A stretch of 64,000 bases of DNA from Clostridiales bacterium (GTDB lineage Bacteria; Bacillota; Clostridia; Christensenellales; Borkfalkiaceae). Where the stretch lies: the NCBI GenBank assembly GCA_015055945.1, contig SVHH01000004.1:1-64000 (forward strand), read 5' to 3'. The translations under genes were made by a program, and so were the position numbers. Below the pieces are notes generated by a model, which ran no database searches, was not told the origin of the DNA, and was given only the letters and a program-made list of their open reading frames with translations. Every line of letters begins with the position of its first letter. Position 1 is the stretch's first letter. Below are positions 16,497 through 24,794 of this stretch, piece by piece.

Positions 16497-17798
16497 ATGA
16501 CTATTACGATGAGTCAATCTATTGAAATATTACTGTGCTTATCTATTGCACTTTTTGCTGGTTTAATGCTTTCACGTTTAGCTAAAGTATTAAAGTTGCC
16601 TGCGGTTACGGCGTATCTCGTTGCAGGTGTTTTAATCGGGCCGTTTTGCTTGGGTGCAATCGGCGTAAAGGGGATAGGTTTCCAAAGCATTGGCGATATT
16701 AAATCACTTGCGATTATTTCAGACGTAGCACTCGGTTTTATTGCTTTTTCTATCGGTAATGAATTTAGAGTTTCACAACTTAAGTCAATCGGTAAACAAG
16801 CAACGATAATTGGTATATTTCAAGCGGTATTTACCACTATTTTGGTTGATATTACCCTTGTAGCGCTCCATTTGCTTATTCCTAAGCAATTCCCCTTAGA
16901 AGCAGCAATCGTGCTCGGTGCAGTGGCATCAGCAACCGCACCCGCAGCAACACTTATGGTTGTTCGTCAATACAAGGCAAAAGGACCTGTAACAAGCACT
17001 TTACTTCCCGTAGTTGCCCTTGACGACGCTGTTGGTTTAATTCTATTCTCAATATCTTTTGGGGTTGCAAAATCATTAGGTGCGGGTGGCACAAACCTTG
17101 TTTCAATATTAGTTGAACCGTTATTAGAAGTAGTTTTATCATTAGGTCTTGGCGCTTTAATGGGGTATTTATTCACTTTCTTCGAAAGGTTCTTCCACTC
17201 TCGTTCAAAACGTCTTTCAATGCCGGTTGCGTTTGTGTTCGTAACCGTTGCAATCTCAATGATTAAAATTGAAATCGGCGGTGTACATATAGCATTTTCA
17301 TCACTTTTATCTTGTATGATGCTCGGTACAATCTTCTGCAATATTTGCGATTTTTCTGAAGAACTTATGGATAGACTTGACCGCTGGACTGCACCCATCT
17401 TTATTTTATTCTTCGTTTTATCTGGCGCGGAATTAGAACTTCCTATTCTTGCAAACGGCATAGTTGTAATAATCGGTTTAGTATATATTGTCTTCCGTTC
17501 ATGCGGTAAGTACTTTGGTGCAAATATTTCAGCTAAAATTTCAAAAGCGCCTACAAACGTTATAAAATACCTTGGTATAACCCTTTTGCCGCAAGCTGGC
17601 GTTGCGCTTGGTATGGCAATAAAGGCTGAAGCAGAACTAGGCGCGGCAGGGCATTTAGTGGCTAATATTACGCTTTTCTCAGTGCTAATCTATGAACTTG
17701 TTGGTCCGTTCTTAACTAAGATAGCGCTCCAAAAAGCGGGCGAAATTAACCCCGAAGGCAAGGTCAGCGCAAGAAAACTTGACAGCGATGTAAAGTAA
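16497..17798 (+). CDS. CPA2-type cation/proton antiporter
   Basis: Encodes 433 residues with about twelve membrane helices, the Na+/H+ exchanger fold of the CPA2 branch (Kef/GerN type). Seen in order: VTAYLVAGVLIGP (helix 2), ISDVALGFIAFSIGNEF, the ASATAPAATL segment and VALDDAVGLILF with the double aspartate of the ion site. There is no C-terminal TrkA/RCK domain, unlike KefB/C, so it is probably a simple Na+ or K+/H+ exchanger involved in pH or ion homeostasis. Monocistronic; shares a bidirectional terminator with the convergent GMP synthase gene. Confidence 0.85.
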   Translation: MTITMSQSIEILLCLSIALFAGLMLSRLAKVLKLPAVTAYLVAGVLIGPFCLGAIGVKGIGFQSIGDIKSLAIISDVALGFIAFSIGNEFRVSQLKSIGKQATIIGIFQAVFTTILVDITLVALHLLIPKQFPLEAAIVLGAVASATAPAATLMVVRQYKAKGPVTSTLLPVVALDDAVGLILFSISFGVAKSLGAGGTNLVSILVEPLLEVVLSLGLGALMGYLFTFFERFFHSRSKRLSMPVAFVFVTVAISMIKIEIGGVHIAFSSLLSCMMLGTIFCNICDFSEELMDRLDRWTAPIFILFFVLSGAELELPILANGIVVIIGLVYIVFRSCGKYFGANISAKISKAPTNVIKYLGITLLPQAGVALGMAIKAEAELGAAGHLVANITLFSVLIYELVGPFLTKIALQKAGEINPEGKVSARKLDSDVK

Positions 17799-17813
17799 AA
17801 AAATAAAACAAAA

Positions 17814-17842
17814 AAGAGCAGTAATTTTACTGCTCTTTTTTA
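17814..17842. terminator. Bidirectional terminator
   Basis: AAGAGCAGTA-ATTT-TACTGCTCTT with A-run before and T-run after, serving the convergent genes on both sides. Confidence 0.85.
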
Positions 17843-17857
17843 TTATATAATTAAATC

Positions 17858-18838
17858 TTATTCCCATTCAATAGTAGCGGGTGCTTTGGGTGATAAATCG
17901 TAAAGAACACGGCACACGCCCTTAACTTCCGACAAAATTCTATCGGTAATTTTCTTTAATACCGCCCAGTCGATTTCGGGCACGGTTGCGCTCATTGCGT
18001 CAACGGTGTTTACCGCACGGATAATTACCGGCCAGTCGAACACGCGTTTGCCGTCTCTAACGCCAGTTGAACGGAAATCGGGAACTACGGTAAAGAACTG
18101 CCATACCTTATCAGTAAGTCCAGCCTTGTCAAATTCTTCTCTTAAAATAGCGTCTGATTCGCGGAGAGCGTTTAAGCGGTCGCGTTCAATTGCTCCAAGG
18201 CATCTAACGCCAAGACCAGGGCCGGGGAAGGGTTGACGGTCAACCATTGCTTTAGGTAAGCCTAATTCGTAACCGATAACTCTAACTTCATCCTTGTATA
18301 AAAGTTTAACGGGTTCAACGAGTTCAAATTGAAGATCTTTGGGAAGACCGCCAACGTTGTGGTGTGCTTTTACGCCGTCGCTTTCAATGATGTCGGGGTA
18401 AATTGTGCCTTGTGCAAGGAATTCAATACCTTCAAGTTTTCTTGCTTCTTCTTCAAAAATACGGATAAATTCCGCGCCGATAATCTTTCTTTTAGTTTCG
18501 GGGTCGGTAACGCCTTTAAGTTTTTCAAGATAGCGTTCGGTTGCATCGATATAAACAAGGTTAGCGTCGAGTTGTTTGCCAAAAATTTCAATAACTTGTT
18601 CGCTTTCGCCTTTACGCATAAGCCCGTGGTTAACGTGCACGCAAACTAGTTGCTTGCCGATAGCCTTAATAAGAAGAGCAGCAACGACAGAACTGTCAAC
18701 GCCGCCAGAGAGCGCAAGAAGCACTTTTTTATCTTTTACTTGTTCACGGATAAGTTTAACTTGTTCGTCAATGAACTTATCAGCGAGTTCTTTTGTAGTG
18801 ATACGAGCCATATTTTCAGGTCTTTTGTTTAAATCCAT
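17858..18838 (-). CDS. guaA: GMP synthase ATP-pyrophosphatase subunit lacking the glutaminase domain
   Basis: Encodes 326 residues matching the ATP-PPase and dimerisation domains of GMP synthase, which amidates XMP to GMP. LSGGVDSSVVA is the PP-loop, PFPGPGLGVR and the C-terminal KAPATIEWE end are diagnostic. Full-length bacterial enzymes are about 510-525 residues with an N-terminal class I glutaminase. Here the protein starts at DLNKRPENMARITTKE and no glutaminase codons precede it. It must use a separate glutaminase subunit, as in archaea, or free ammonia. It has its own promoter, so it is not a truncation scar. Confidence 0.9.
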   Translation of the reverse strand: MDLNKRPENMARITTKELADKFIDEQVKLIREQVKDKKVLLALSGGVDSSVVAALLIKAIGKQLVCVHVNHGLMRKGESEQVIEIFGKQLDANLVYIDATERYLEKLKGVTDPETKRKIIGAEFIRIFEEEARKLEGIEFLAQGTIYPDIIESDGVKAHHNVGGLPKDLQFELVEPVKLLYKDEVRVIGYELGLPKAMVDRQPFPGPGLGVRCLGAIERDRLNALRESDAILREEFDKAGLTDKVWQFFTVVPDFRSTGVRDGKRVFDWPVIIRAVNTVDAMSATVPEIDWAVLKKITDRILSEVKGVCRVLYDLSPKAPATIEWE

Positions 18839-18868
18839 AGTAATCTCCGAAATGTTTATTATGTATTA

Positions 18869-18897
18869 ATTATACACTTAACCCACTGCAATTTCAA
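18869..18897 (-). promoter_or_regulatory. guaA promoter (minus strand)
   Basis: On the minus strand TTGAAA (18897-18892), 17-bp spacer, TATAAT (18874-18869), 31 bases before the start codon. The short leader leaves no room for a purine riboswitch. Confidence 0.75.
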
Positions 18898-18989
18898 GTA
18901 TTTTAATATAAAAATACTTCTTCATCTATTAAAATTTTTTATAAAAAGTAAAAGCAAAATAAATTGATTTACATGAGTATAAAATTTCT

Positions 18990-19017
18990 TTGAAAAATTC
19001 TTTCACTGTGTTATAAT
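18990..19017 (+). promoter_or_regulatory. Promoter of EamA/NSS transporter operon
   Basis: TTGAAA 18990-18995, 16-bp spacer, TATAAT 19012-19017. Confidence 0.65.
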
Positions 19018-19057
19018 AATACTTGTGCGATATTAATAAGGAAATACTTTAAACCAT

Positions 19058-19975
19058 ATGAAAACTTCACGCAAAATGAACTTAATAGGACAAGCGTTAC
19101 TGCTCGCGGCAACGCTCGTTTGGGGGACTTCTTTCGTGATATTGAAAGATACTATATCCGAAGTTCCGCCGATGTTCGTTATTGCAATTAGATTTTTAGT
19201 TGCGGGGATATTCCTTGCGCTGTTCTTTATAAAAAAGTTAAAGTCGGTAAGTAAACGCTCGCTTTTACGCGGGGGAATAGTTGGTGTGTTTCTTGCCGCT
19301 GCATATATCACGCAAACTTACGGTTTAATGAATACAACGCCTGGTAAAAACGCGTTTTTGACTTCTTCATACGTGGTCATGTGTCCGTTTATGCTTTGGA
19401 TATTGTTTAAGAAAAAACCGACCGTAAAAAATATCGTATCCGCCGTAATTTGTATCGTTGGTATAGGTTTAATAGCCTTGTCGGGCGAACAACAATCGGG
19501 CGCAAGTTCTTTGCTTGGCGACGGCTTAACGCTCGTTTCAGCCGTATTTTTCGGCTTACAAATAGTGTTTATAGCACACTTTCAGTCAAAGGGTGAAGAC
19601 AGCGTGGTTATGCTCGTGTTTGAGTTCTTAACCGCGGGTTTAATATTTGCGCTTATATCACTTTTTGCCGAACTAAACACTTACGGAATAGGCGCTTACG
19701 CTTTGCAGGGTGATAACCTTTTCAACGTGATTTACTTAACGCTTGCTTGTACGCTTTTTGCTCAGTCTGCGCAAATGATAGGGCAAAAGTATACGGCAAC
19801 TAACCAGTCTGCACTTATTTTGAGTTTAGAATCGGTTTTCGGTATGCTTTTCTCAGTGCTTATGGGTGTGGAAAAGGTTACGTTTGTGCTCGGGGTAGGT
19901 TTTGCAGTGGTTTTCGTTGCAATACTTATCAGCGAACTTGAAATAGAAAAGAAAGAAAAAAAGGTTAATATATAA
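19058..19975 (+). CDS. EamA/DMT-family permease
   Basis: Encodes 305 residues with ten predicted helices in two EamA repeats. ATLVWGTSFVILKD in helix 1 and the TTPGKNAFLTSSYVV segment are typical of drug/metabolite exporters. The substrate is not readable. Twenty bases separate it from the downstream NSS transporter, so they are likely co-transcribed. Confidence 0.8.
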   Translation: MKTSRKMNLIGQALLLAATLVWGTSFVILKDTISEVPPMFVIAIRFLVAGIFLALFFIKKLKSVSKRSLLRGGIVGVFLAAAYITQTYGLMNTTPGKNAFLTSSYVVMCPFMLWILFKKKPTVKNIVSAVICIVGIGLIALSGEQQSGASSLLGDGLTLVSAVFFGLQIVFIAHFQSKGEDSVVMLVFEFLTAGLIFALISLFAELNTYGIGAYALQGDNLFNVIYLTLACTLFAQSAQMIGQKYTATNQSALILSLESVFGMLFSVLMGVEKVTFVLGVGFAVVFVAILISELEIEKKEKKVNI

Positions 19976-19994
19976 CTATTTTTAAGGAGAAGTT

Positions 19995-21419
19995 ATGACA
20001 AATAAGAACGTTTCGCTTAGTGGCGAAAGAGAAAACTTCGGCTCAAGATTAGGCTTTATTCTAATCTCTGCCGGATGTGCAATAGGGCTTGGTAACGTTT
20101 GGCGTTTTCCGTATATTGTAAGTCAATACGGCGGCGCGGCGTTTATCCTTTTATACCTTTTATTTTTGGTTATTTTCGGCTTGCCCATTATGACTATGGA
20201 ATTTGCCGTTGGTAGAGCAAGTCAAAAGAGTATTGCGGGATCTTTTTCCGCATTAGAACCCAAAGGAACAAAATGGCATTTGTTTAGTTGGGTGGGCATG
20301 GTAGGCAACTATCTTTTGATGATGTTCTACACGGTTGTAACCGCATGGATTTTCATCTATTTCTATAAGATGATTGCTGGCGATTTTCAAGGTCAAACAG
20401 CAAATAATATCAACGCGCAATTCGGTGCTGTAACAACTAACCCACTACTCGTTGCAATCGTTACAATGGTTGTGGTTGCTCTCGGTGTTTTAGTGTGCTC
20501 TTTAGGTTTAAAGAAAGGCGTTGAAAAGATAAACAAAGTTATGATGCTTTGCCTTTTAGCAATAATTTTAGTGCTTGCCGTTTACGTTTGTACGCTTGAC
20601 GGTGCGGGTGAAGGTCTTAAGTATTATCTTATTCCTGACTTTACAAAAATCGTATACGACGCGCAAGGTAAATTTATTTTAGGTAAAGTTTTGTTTGCGG
20701 CGCTCGGTCAAGCATTCTTTACCCTTTCAATAGGTATGGGCTCAATGGCTATCTTTGGTAGTTATATTAAAAAAGATAGACGCTTGCTAGGTGAATCAGT
20801 TTCAATTGCGCTTCTCGACACTTTCGTAGCGTTCGTTGCTGGTTTAATAGTTATCCCCGCAACCTTCGTTTACCCCGTAGAAGACGCAGTAACTGGTGGA
20901 CCTGGGCTTATTTTCCAAACCTTGCCCAACATCTTTGCCAACATCGGCGGCGGTCAAATCTTGGGCGCATTCTTCTTCTTGTTTATGCTTTTTGCAGCAA
21001 TGTCAACAGTTACCGCCGTGTTTGAAAACATTATCGCTTTCGGTATGGATATGTGGGGCTGGTCAAGAAAGAAATCGTGCCTTATTAACTTGGGGCTCTT
21101 GTGCGTGCTTGTTCTTCCGTGTATTTTTGGTTTCAGCATTTGGTCAGGCTTTACACCGCTCGGTGCGGGTACTAACATTATGGATTTAGAAGACTTTATC
21201 GTAAGCCAAAACGTTCTTCCGCTAGGCTCTCTCGTTTACGTGTTGTTCTGCGTGTTTGACAACAAGGCTTGGGGCTGGGATAAATTTATGCTTGAAGCAA
21301 ACCAAGGCAAAGGCTTAGCCTTCCCAAAAGCACTTAAAGTTTACTGTAAATATATTCTTCCAGTACTACTTATTATCTTCTACGTGTTGGGTATTGTAAG
21401 CAAATTTATGCCTTTATAA
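19995..21419 (+). CDS. Sodium-dependent (NSS/SNF-type) amino-acid transporter
   Basis: Encodes 474 residues of the neurotransmitter:sodium symporter family (LeuT fold). Helix 1 signature: ISAGCAIGLGNVWRFPYI, with the unwound substrate site GLGNVWRFPY. About eleven helices, as in the shorter bacterial members that lack helix 12. It probably imports an amino acid with sodium. In the same operon as the EamA permease, which may export a related compound. Confidence 0.85.
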   Translation: MTNKNVSLSGERENFGSRLGFILISAGCAIGLGNVWRFPYIVSQYGGAAFILLYLLFLVIFGLPIMTMEFAVGRASQKSIAGSFSALEPKGTKWHLFSWVGMVGNYLLMMFYTVVTAWIFIYFYKMIAGDFQGQTANNINAQFGAVTTNPLLVAIVTMVVVALGVLVCSLGLKKGVEKINKVMMLCLLAIILVLAVYVCTLDGAGEGLKYYLIPDFTKIVYDAQGKFILGKVLFAALGQAFFTLSIGMGSMAIFGSYIKKDRRLLGESVSIALLDTFVAFVAGLIVIPATFVYPVEDAVTGGPGLIFQTLPNIFANIGGGQILGAFFFLFMLFAAMSTVTAVFENIIAFGMDMWGWSRKKSCLINLGLLCVLVLPCIFGFSIWSGFTPLGAGTNIMDLEDFIVSQNVLPLGSLVYVLFCVFDNKAWGWDKFMLEANQGKGLAFPKALKVYCKYILPVLLIIFYVLGIVSKFMPL

Positions 21420-21445
21420 GAAATAATGAAAATATAATATGTAAC

Positions 21446-21473
21446 AAAAAACGCAATACGGTTTGCGTTTTTT
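21446..21473 (+). terminator. Intrinsic terminator
   Basis: AAAAAACGCAA (21446-21456) pairs with TTGCGTTTTTT (21463-21473). The next gene begins 18 bases later, so it must be served by read-through or by an unseen promoter. Confidence 0.75.
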
Positions 21474-21491
21474 GTGCAATTTAAGGAAAAA

Positions 21492-22154
21492 ATGGAACAA
21501 AAAAACAAAAATAAGGCGGTCATTTTTGATCTTGACGGAACGGTTATTGATACTATTTACGATATAACCGACGCAATGAACGTAATGACTGAAAAATTTG
21601 GGTTTAGAAAGGTGAGCGTTGAAGTGATGAAAGCATCGCTCGGCGGTGATACTAAAGATATTGTTAGGCTTGCTATCGGCGAAGAAATTTCAGACGAACT
21701 TCTCGATGAGTGCGCGGAGTGCTACGCCACAAACTATATAAACTCGGGCAGTCCTAAAACTCAAGTTTTTAAGGGTATGGAAAAGGTCATAAGTGAACTT
21801 AAAGAGCGCGGCTATATAATACTTGCACTATCTAACAAGCCCGACGTGGAAATTGCACCACTTGCCGATAGACTTCTTAAGCCTTTAGGCTTTGATAAAG
21901 TGGTGGGGTTAAGTGAAAAAGTTATACCAAAACCTAAGCCCGACGGCGCTTTGTCGCTACTTAAAGAGTTTAATGCATCGGCGGAAAATTCGTATTTTGT
22001 AGGCGATGGCGAAACAGATATTTTAACTGGAATAAACGCAAAAATTACCCCGATAGCAGTGCTGTGGGGTAACCGTGATAAAGAGTTTTTGAAAGGGTAC
22101 GGCGCGGAAATTTTCGCTAGAAAACCCGAAGAATTATTGAACTTAATCAAATAA
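21492..22154 (+). CDS. HAD-superfamily phosphatase, phosphoglycolate phosphatase-like
   Basis: Encodes 220 residues. HAD motifs: VIFDLDGTVID (motif I, nucleophile Asp), LSNKPD (motif II), KPKPDG (motif III lysine) and VGDGETDI (motif IV). The helical cap between motifs I and II is of the Gph/PgmB type. Substrates may include phosphoglycolate or other small phosphoesters. ATG 21492 is preferred over an in-frame GTG at 21474 because AAGGAAAA lies just ahead and the GTG abuts the terminator. Confidence 0.8.
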   Translation: MEQKNKNKAVIFDLDGTVIDTIYDITDAMNVMTEKFGFRKVSVEVMKASLGGDTKDIVRLAIGEEISDELLDECAECYATNYINSGSPKTQVFKGMEKVISELKERGYIILALSNKPDVEIAPLADRLLKPLGFDKVVGLSEKVIPKPKPDGALSLLKEFNASAENSYFVGDGETDILTGINAKITPIAVLWGNRDKEFLKGYGAEIFARKPEELLNLIK

Positions 22155-22183
22155 AAAAACCGCAGTGATTTACTGCGGTTTTT
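22155..22183. terminator. Bidirectional terminator
   Basis: AAACCGCAGT and ACTGCGGTTT arms with A- and T-runs outside, between the convergent HAD and azlD genes. Confidence 0.85.
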
Positions 22184-22190
22184 ACTTTTT

Positions 22191-22499
22191 CTAAATAATG
22201 AAACCAAAGATTAGAACTGCGGCGCACGCAAGAAGTGCAACGGTAAGAAGTGAACGCTTGCACACGGATGCAATTACGGCAACGACAGTTCCTATTAGTG
22301 CGGTGTAAATATCTCCAGTTGAGTAGAGAATATAGGGGAAAGTCATTGCGGATAAAACGGCGTAGGGGATATAGTACAGCACGCTTTTAATATAGGTTGA
22401 AGTTATCTTTTTTCTAAAGAACACGAAGGGTATCATTCTTATGATATAGGTAACCAAAGCCATAACTAAAATCATAAGCGTCATCTCTAATAACGGCAT
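22191..22499 (-). CDS. azlD: AzlD-type branched-chain amino-acid exporter subunit
   Basis: Encodes 102 residues with four hydrophobic helices; TYIIRMIPFVFFRKK near the N-terminus is the AzlD signature. It works with AzlC, the larger subunit encoded 14 bases upstream, to export branched-chain amino acids or analogues. Ends at the bidirectional terminator. Confidence 0.85.
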   Translation of the reverse strand: MPLLEMTLMILVMALVTYIIRMIPFVFFRKKITSTYIKSVLYYIPYAVLSAMTFPYILYSTGDIYTALIGTVVAVIASVCKRSLLTVALLACAAVLIFGFII

Positions 22500-22513
22500 T
22501 ATTTATCCACCCC

Positions 22514-23254
22514 CTATTCTTGATTTTTAACCGGGCAAATTGCAGCCATAACTAAAGCGGCTATAAGTGCGCTAATGATAACGGAAAGCCCCGTTGAAAT
22601 TCCGTCAAAGAAAGGAAGGTAATAAATTAAACAACTGAGCCCCGCGCCTATCAAAACAGTGGGAAGAACGCCTTTAGTAGTTATTGACGGGGGAATAATT
22701 ATTGCTATAAACATAGCGTAGAGAGCAATACCTAACGCGTTGGTTATAAACGCGGGTAAGATATTGCCTGCTAAACTGCCAAAAAGAGTTCCAAGCGCCC
22801 AACCAACGTAAGGGCAAAGTGATAAACCGTGGAAGTATTTAACACCAAAAGTTTTGGGTTTTGCTGCGGCAACCGCAAAGATTTCATCGGTAATAAACGC
22901 CGAACAAAAAAGCCTATGCTTTAAGGTAAAACTGTCGTCAAGTTTTTGGGTTAGCGTTATGCTCATCAAAAAATATCTTGAGTTGATAACTAATTGCGTT
23001 AAAATCATTTCGCCGATAGTGCCGAGCGTTGCAATAATGGTAAGCCCAGCGAGTTGACCAGCGGAAGTAAGGTTGGTCATAGAGATAAAAACGGACATAA
23101 ACCAAGGCACGCCGAGCATACTCGCTTGAACGCCGAACGCAAAAGCGACCGAAAGGTATCCTAAACCTATCGGCAACCCGTCTTTAAGCCCGCGCCTAAA
23201 ATCTAAAACGGATAAACCGCTGCTTGCGGTTTTTTTAGATTTTACTTGTTCCAT
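22514..23254 (-). CDS. azlC: AzlC-type branched-chain amino-acid exporter subunit
   Basis: Encodes 246 residues with seven to eight helices. RRGLKDGLPIGLGYLSVAFAFG, NLTSAGQLAGL and LTQLVINSRYFLMS are typical of AzlC. First gene of an azlCD operon, with AAGGAA ahead of its start and a promoter about 32 bases upstream. No Lrp-type regulator is adjacent. Confidence 0.9.
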   Translation of the reverse strand: MEQVKSKKTASSGLSVLDFRRGLKDGLPIGLGYLSVAFAFGVQASMLGVPWFMSVFISMTNLTSAGQLAGLTIIATLGTIGEMILTQLVINSRYFLMSITLTQKLDDSFTLKHRLFCSAFITDEIFAVAAAKPKTFGVKYFHGLSLCPYVGWALGTLFGSLAGNILPAFITNALGIALYAMFIAIIIPPSITTKGVLPTVLIGAGLSCLIYYLPFFDGISTGLSVIISALIAALVMAAICPVKNQE

Positions 23255-23285
23255 TTTAACATTCCTTTTTCTTTCTTACCGCTGT

Positions 23286-23314
23286 ATTTTATCATAAATA
23301 GGTTTAAGTTGCAA
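23286..23314 (-). promoter_or_regulatory. azlCD promoter (minus strand)
   Basis: Minus-strand TTGCAA (23314-23309), 17-bp spacer, TAAAAT (23291-23286). Confidence 0.65.
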
Positions 23315-23356
23315 CAAAATTACACTCTCATCCCTTTATTGCGTAAAGAAAAAATC

Positions 23357-23380
23357 TGTTAAAAATTAACACAAATTGTG
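23357..23380. promoter_or_regulatory. Two overlapping palindromes upstream of the Hdr-Flx-Frd operon
   Basis: TGTTAA-AAA-TTAACA (23357-23371) overlaps CACAAATTGTG (23370-23380). The first is one base short of the Rex consensus TTGTTAANNNNTTAACAA. Rex senses NADH/NAD+, which would suit a NADH-consuming operon. The spacing difference makes this tentative; it lies about 105-125 bases upstream of the -35 box. Confidence 0.4.
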
Positions 23381-23483
23381 ATTTTGATAATAAAAGTTGC
23401 CAAAGGGTTGCCAAAAGTGGCTCAATATAACATTTAAGTTATAAAGGTATGCTTTTTTTATATCAAATAGGCAAATCAAATTA

Positions 23484-23512
23484 TTTACAATTTTATTGTA
23501 TTTTGTTATAAT
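23484..23512 (+). promoter_or_regulatory. Promoter of the Hdr-Flx-Frd operon
   Basis: TTTACA 23484-23489, 17-bp spacer, TATAAT 23507-23512 with TGT upstream (extended -10). A leader of about 90 bases follows with a TTCCG/CGGAA hairpin near 23558-23580. Confidence 0.75.
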
Positions 23513-23607
23513 AATTATGCCTTAATTATAAGGAATACTATAGTAATTTTTGCGTTTTCCGTTCTTGAAAAAGGCGGAAGGACCGAATATAAAAAGGAGC
23601 AAAACAA

Positions 23608-24387
23608 ATGAAAGTCAGTTATTTTCCCGGTTGTACGTTGAAAACCAAAGCGAAAGACCTTGACAAGTACGCTAGAAAGTGTGCGGAAGTTTTGGGCGTA
23701 ACCTTAGAAGAAATTGATGCTTGGCAATGCTGTGGCGGCGTATTCACCACCAGTAACGATGAAATTGCCACTAAACTTTCTTCAGTGCGCGCTTTAACCG
23801 AAGCAAGTCAAAAAGGTCAACCCTTGGTTTCAGTATGCTCTGCATGTCATAACGTGTTGAAACAAACCAACTACGCTATGCAGAACGATGAAAACTTTAA
23901 CTTTAAGGTTAACCAATACGTTAAGCCCGATAGTTATAACGGCGAAGCAGAAGTCATCCATTACTTAGAACTTCTCCGCGATAAAGTTGGCTTTGACGCT
24001 ATTAAGGAAAAAGTAGTTAACCCCTTGACGGGCAAAAAGATTGCTGCGTATTACGGCTGTTTACTTCTCCGCCCAGGAAAAGTTATGGCTATGGACGACG
24101 TGGAAAACCCCACCATTATGGAAGATCTTATTCGCGCGCTCGGTGCTGAACCCGTAATTTACGCTTACCGCAACGAATGCTGTGGTGGTTACATTACTTT
24201 GGAAAGCAAAGATTTGGCAAAGGCAAAGAGCAACAAGGTTTGCGACAACGCACTTCAAAAGGGCGCTGAACAAATCGTAACCGCATGCCCGCTTTGCAAA
24301 TACAATTTACAGAAAAACTCAAACGGTGAAATCCCCGTAGTTTATATCACTGAATTGCTTGCAGAAGCGCTCGGTGTAAAGGAGTAA
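23608..24387 (+). CDS. hdrB: HdrB-like CCG-domain subunit
   Basis: Encodes 259 residues with two CCG domains. Each has a Cx~32CCGx~35CxxC-type pattern: CTLK...WQCCGG...CSACH and CLLL...NECCGG...CPLC. In heterodisulfide reductase these bind the paired non-cubane [4Fe-4S] clusters that reduce a disulfide. First gene of a nine-gene operon. With no methanogen cofactors expected here, its electron acceptor is likely another thiol couple or the downstream fumarate reductase (inference). GGAG precedes ATG 23608. Confidence 0.85.
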   Translation: MKVSYFPGCTLKTKAKDLDKYARKCAEVLGVTLEEIDAWQCCGGVFTTSNDEIATKLSSVRALTEASQKGQPLVSVCSACHNVLKQTNYAMQNDENFNFKVNQYVKPDSYNGEAEVIHYLELLRDKVGFDAIKEKVVNPLTGKKIAAYYGCLLLRPGKVMAMDDVENPTIMEDLIRALGAEPVIYAYRNECCGGYITLESKDLAKAKSNKVCDNALQKGAEQIVTACPLCKYNLQKNSNGEIPVVYITELLAEALGVKE

Positions 24388-24390
24388 AGT

Positions 24391-24780
24391 ATGGAAAACA
24401 AAAATAATCTTCGTGATGAAATCATCCGTCGTAGTGGCGTTAACCCTTCAAAATGTATGAAGTGCGGTAAATGCTCAGGCACTTGCCCCGCTTACGACGA
24501 AATGGAATACCACCCCCATCAATTCGTATATATGGTTGAAACGGGTGATATTGAACCCTTGCTTAACTCTAAGTCAATTTATCGTTGCTTAACTTGCTTT
24601 GCCTGCGTAGATAGATGCCCCCGTGGCGTTGAACCCGCAAAACTCGTTGAAGCGGTTAGACTTTCAGTTATTAGACAACAAGGTAACAACCACTTAAAAG
24701 CAGACGATATTCCCGAACTTTTAGATGAAGATTTGCCCCAACAAGCAATCGTAAGCGCGTTCAGGAAATACACTAAGTAA
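24391..24780 (+). CDS. hdrC: HdrC-like ferredoxin subunit
   Basis: Encodes 129 residues with two [4Fe-4S] motifs, CMKCGKCSGTCP (about 22-33) and CLTCFACVDRCP (about 67-78). This is the HdrC pattern, carrying electrons between HdrA and HdrB. Three bases separate it from hdrB. Confidence 0.85.
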   Translation: MENKNNLRDEIIRRSGVNPSKCMKCGKCSGTCPAYDEMEYHPHQFVYMVETGDIEPLLNSKSIYRCLTCFACVDRCPRGVEPAKLVEAVRLSVIRQQGNNHLKADDIPELLDEDLPQQAIVSAFRKYTK

Positions 24781-24794
24781 AAAGGAGAATACAA

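Noticed and set aside
18839..19057. Frameshifted glutaminase domain upstream of guaA
   Set aside because: The region holds divergent promoters and no GATase-like codons in any frame, so the gene is short by design.
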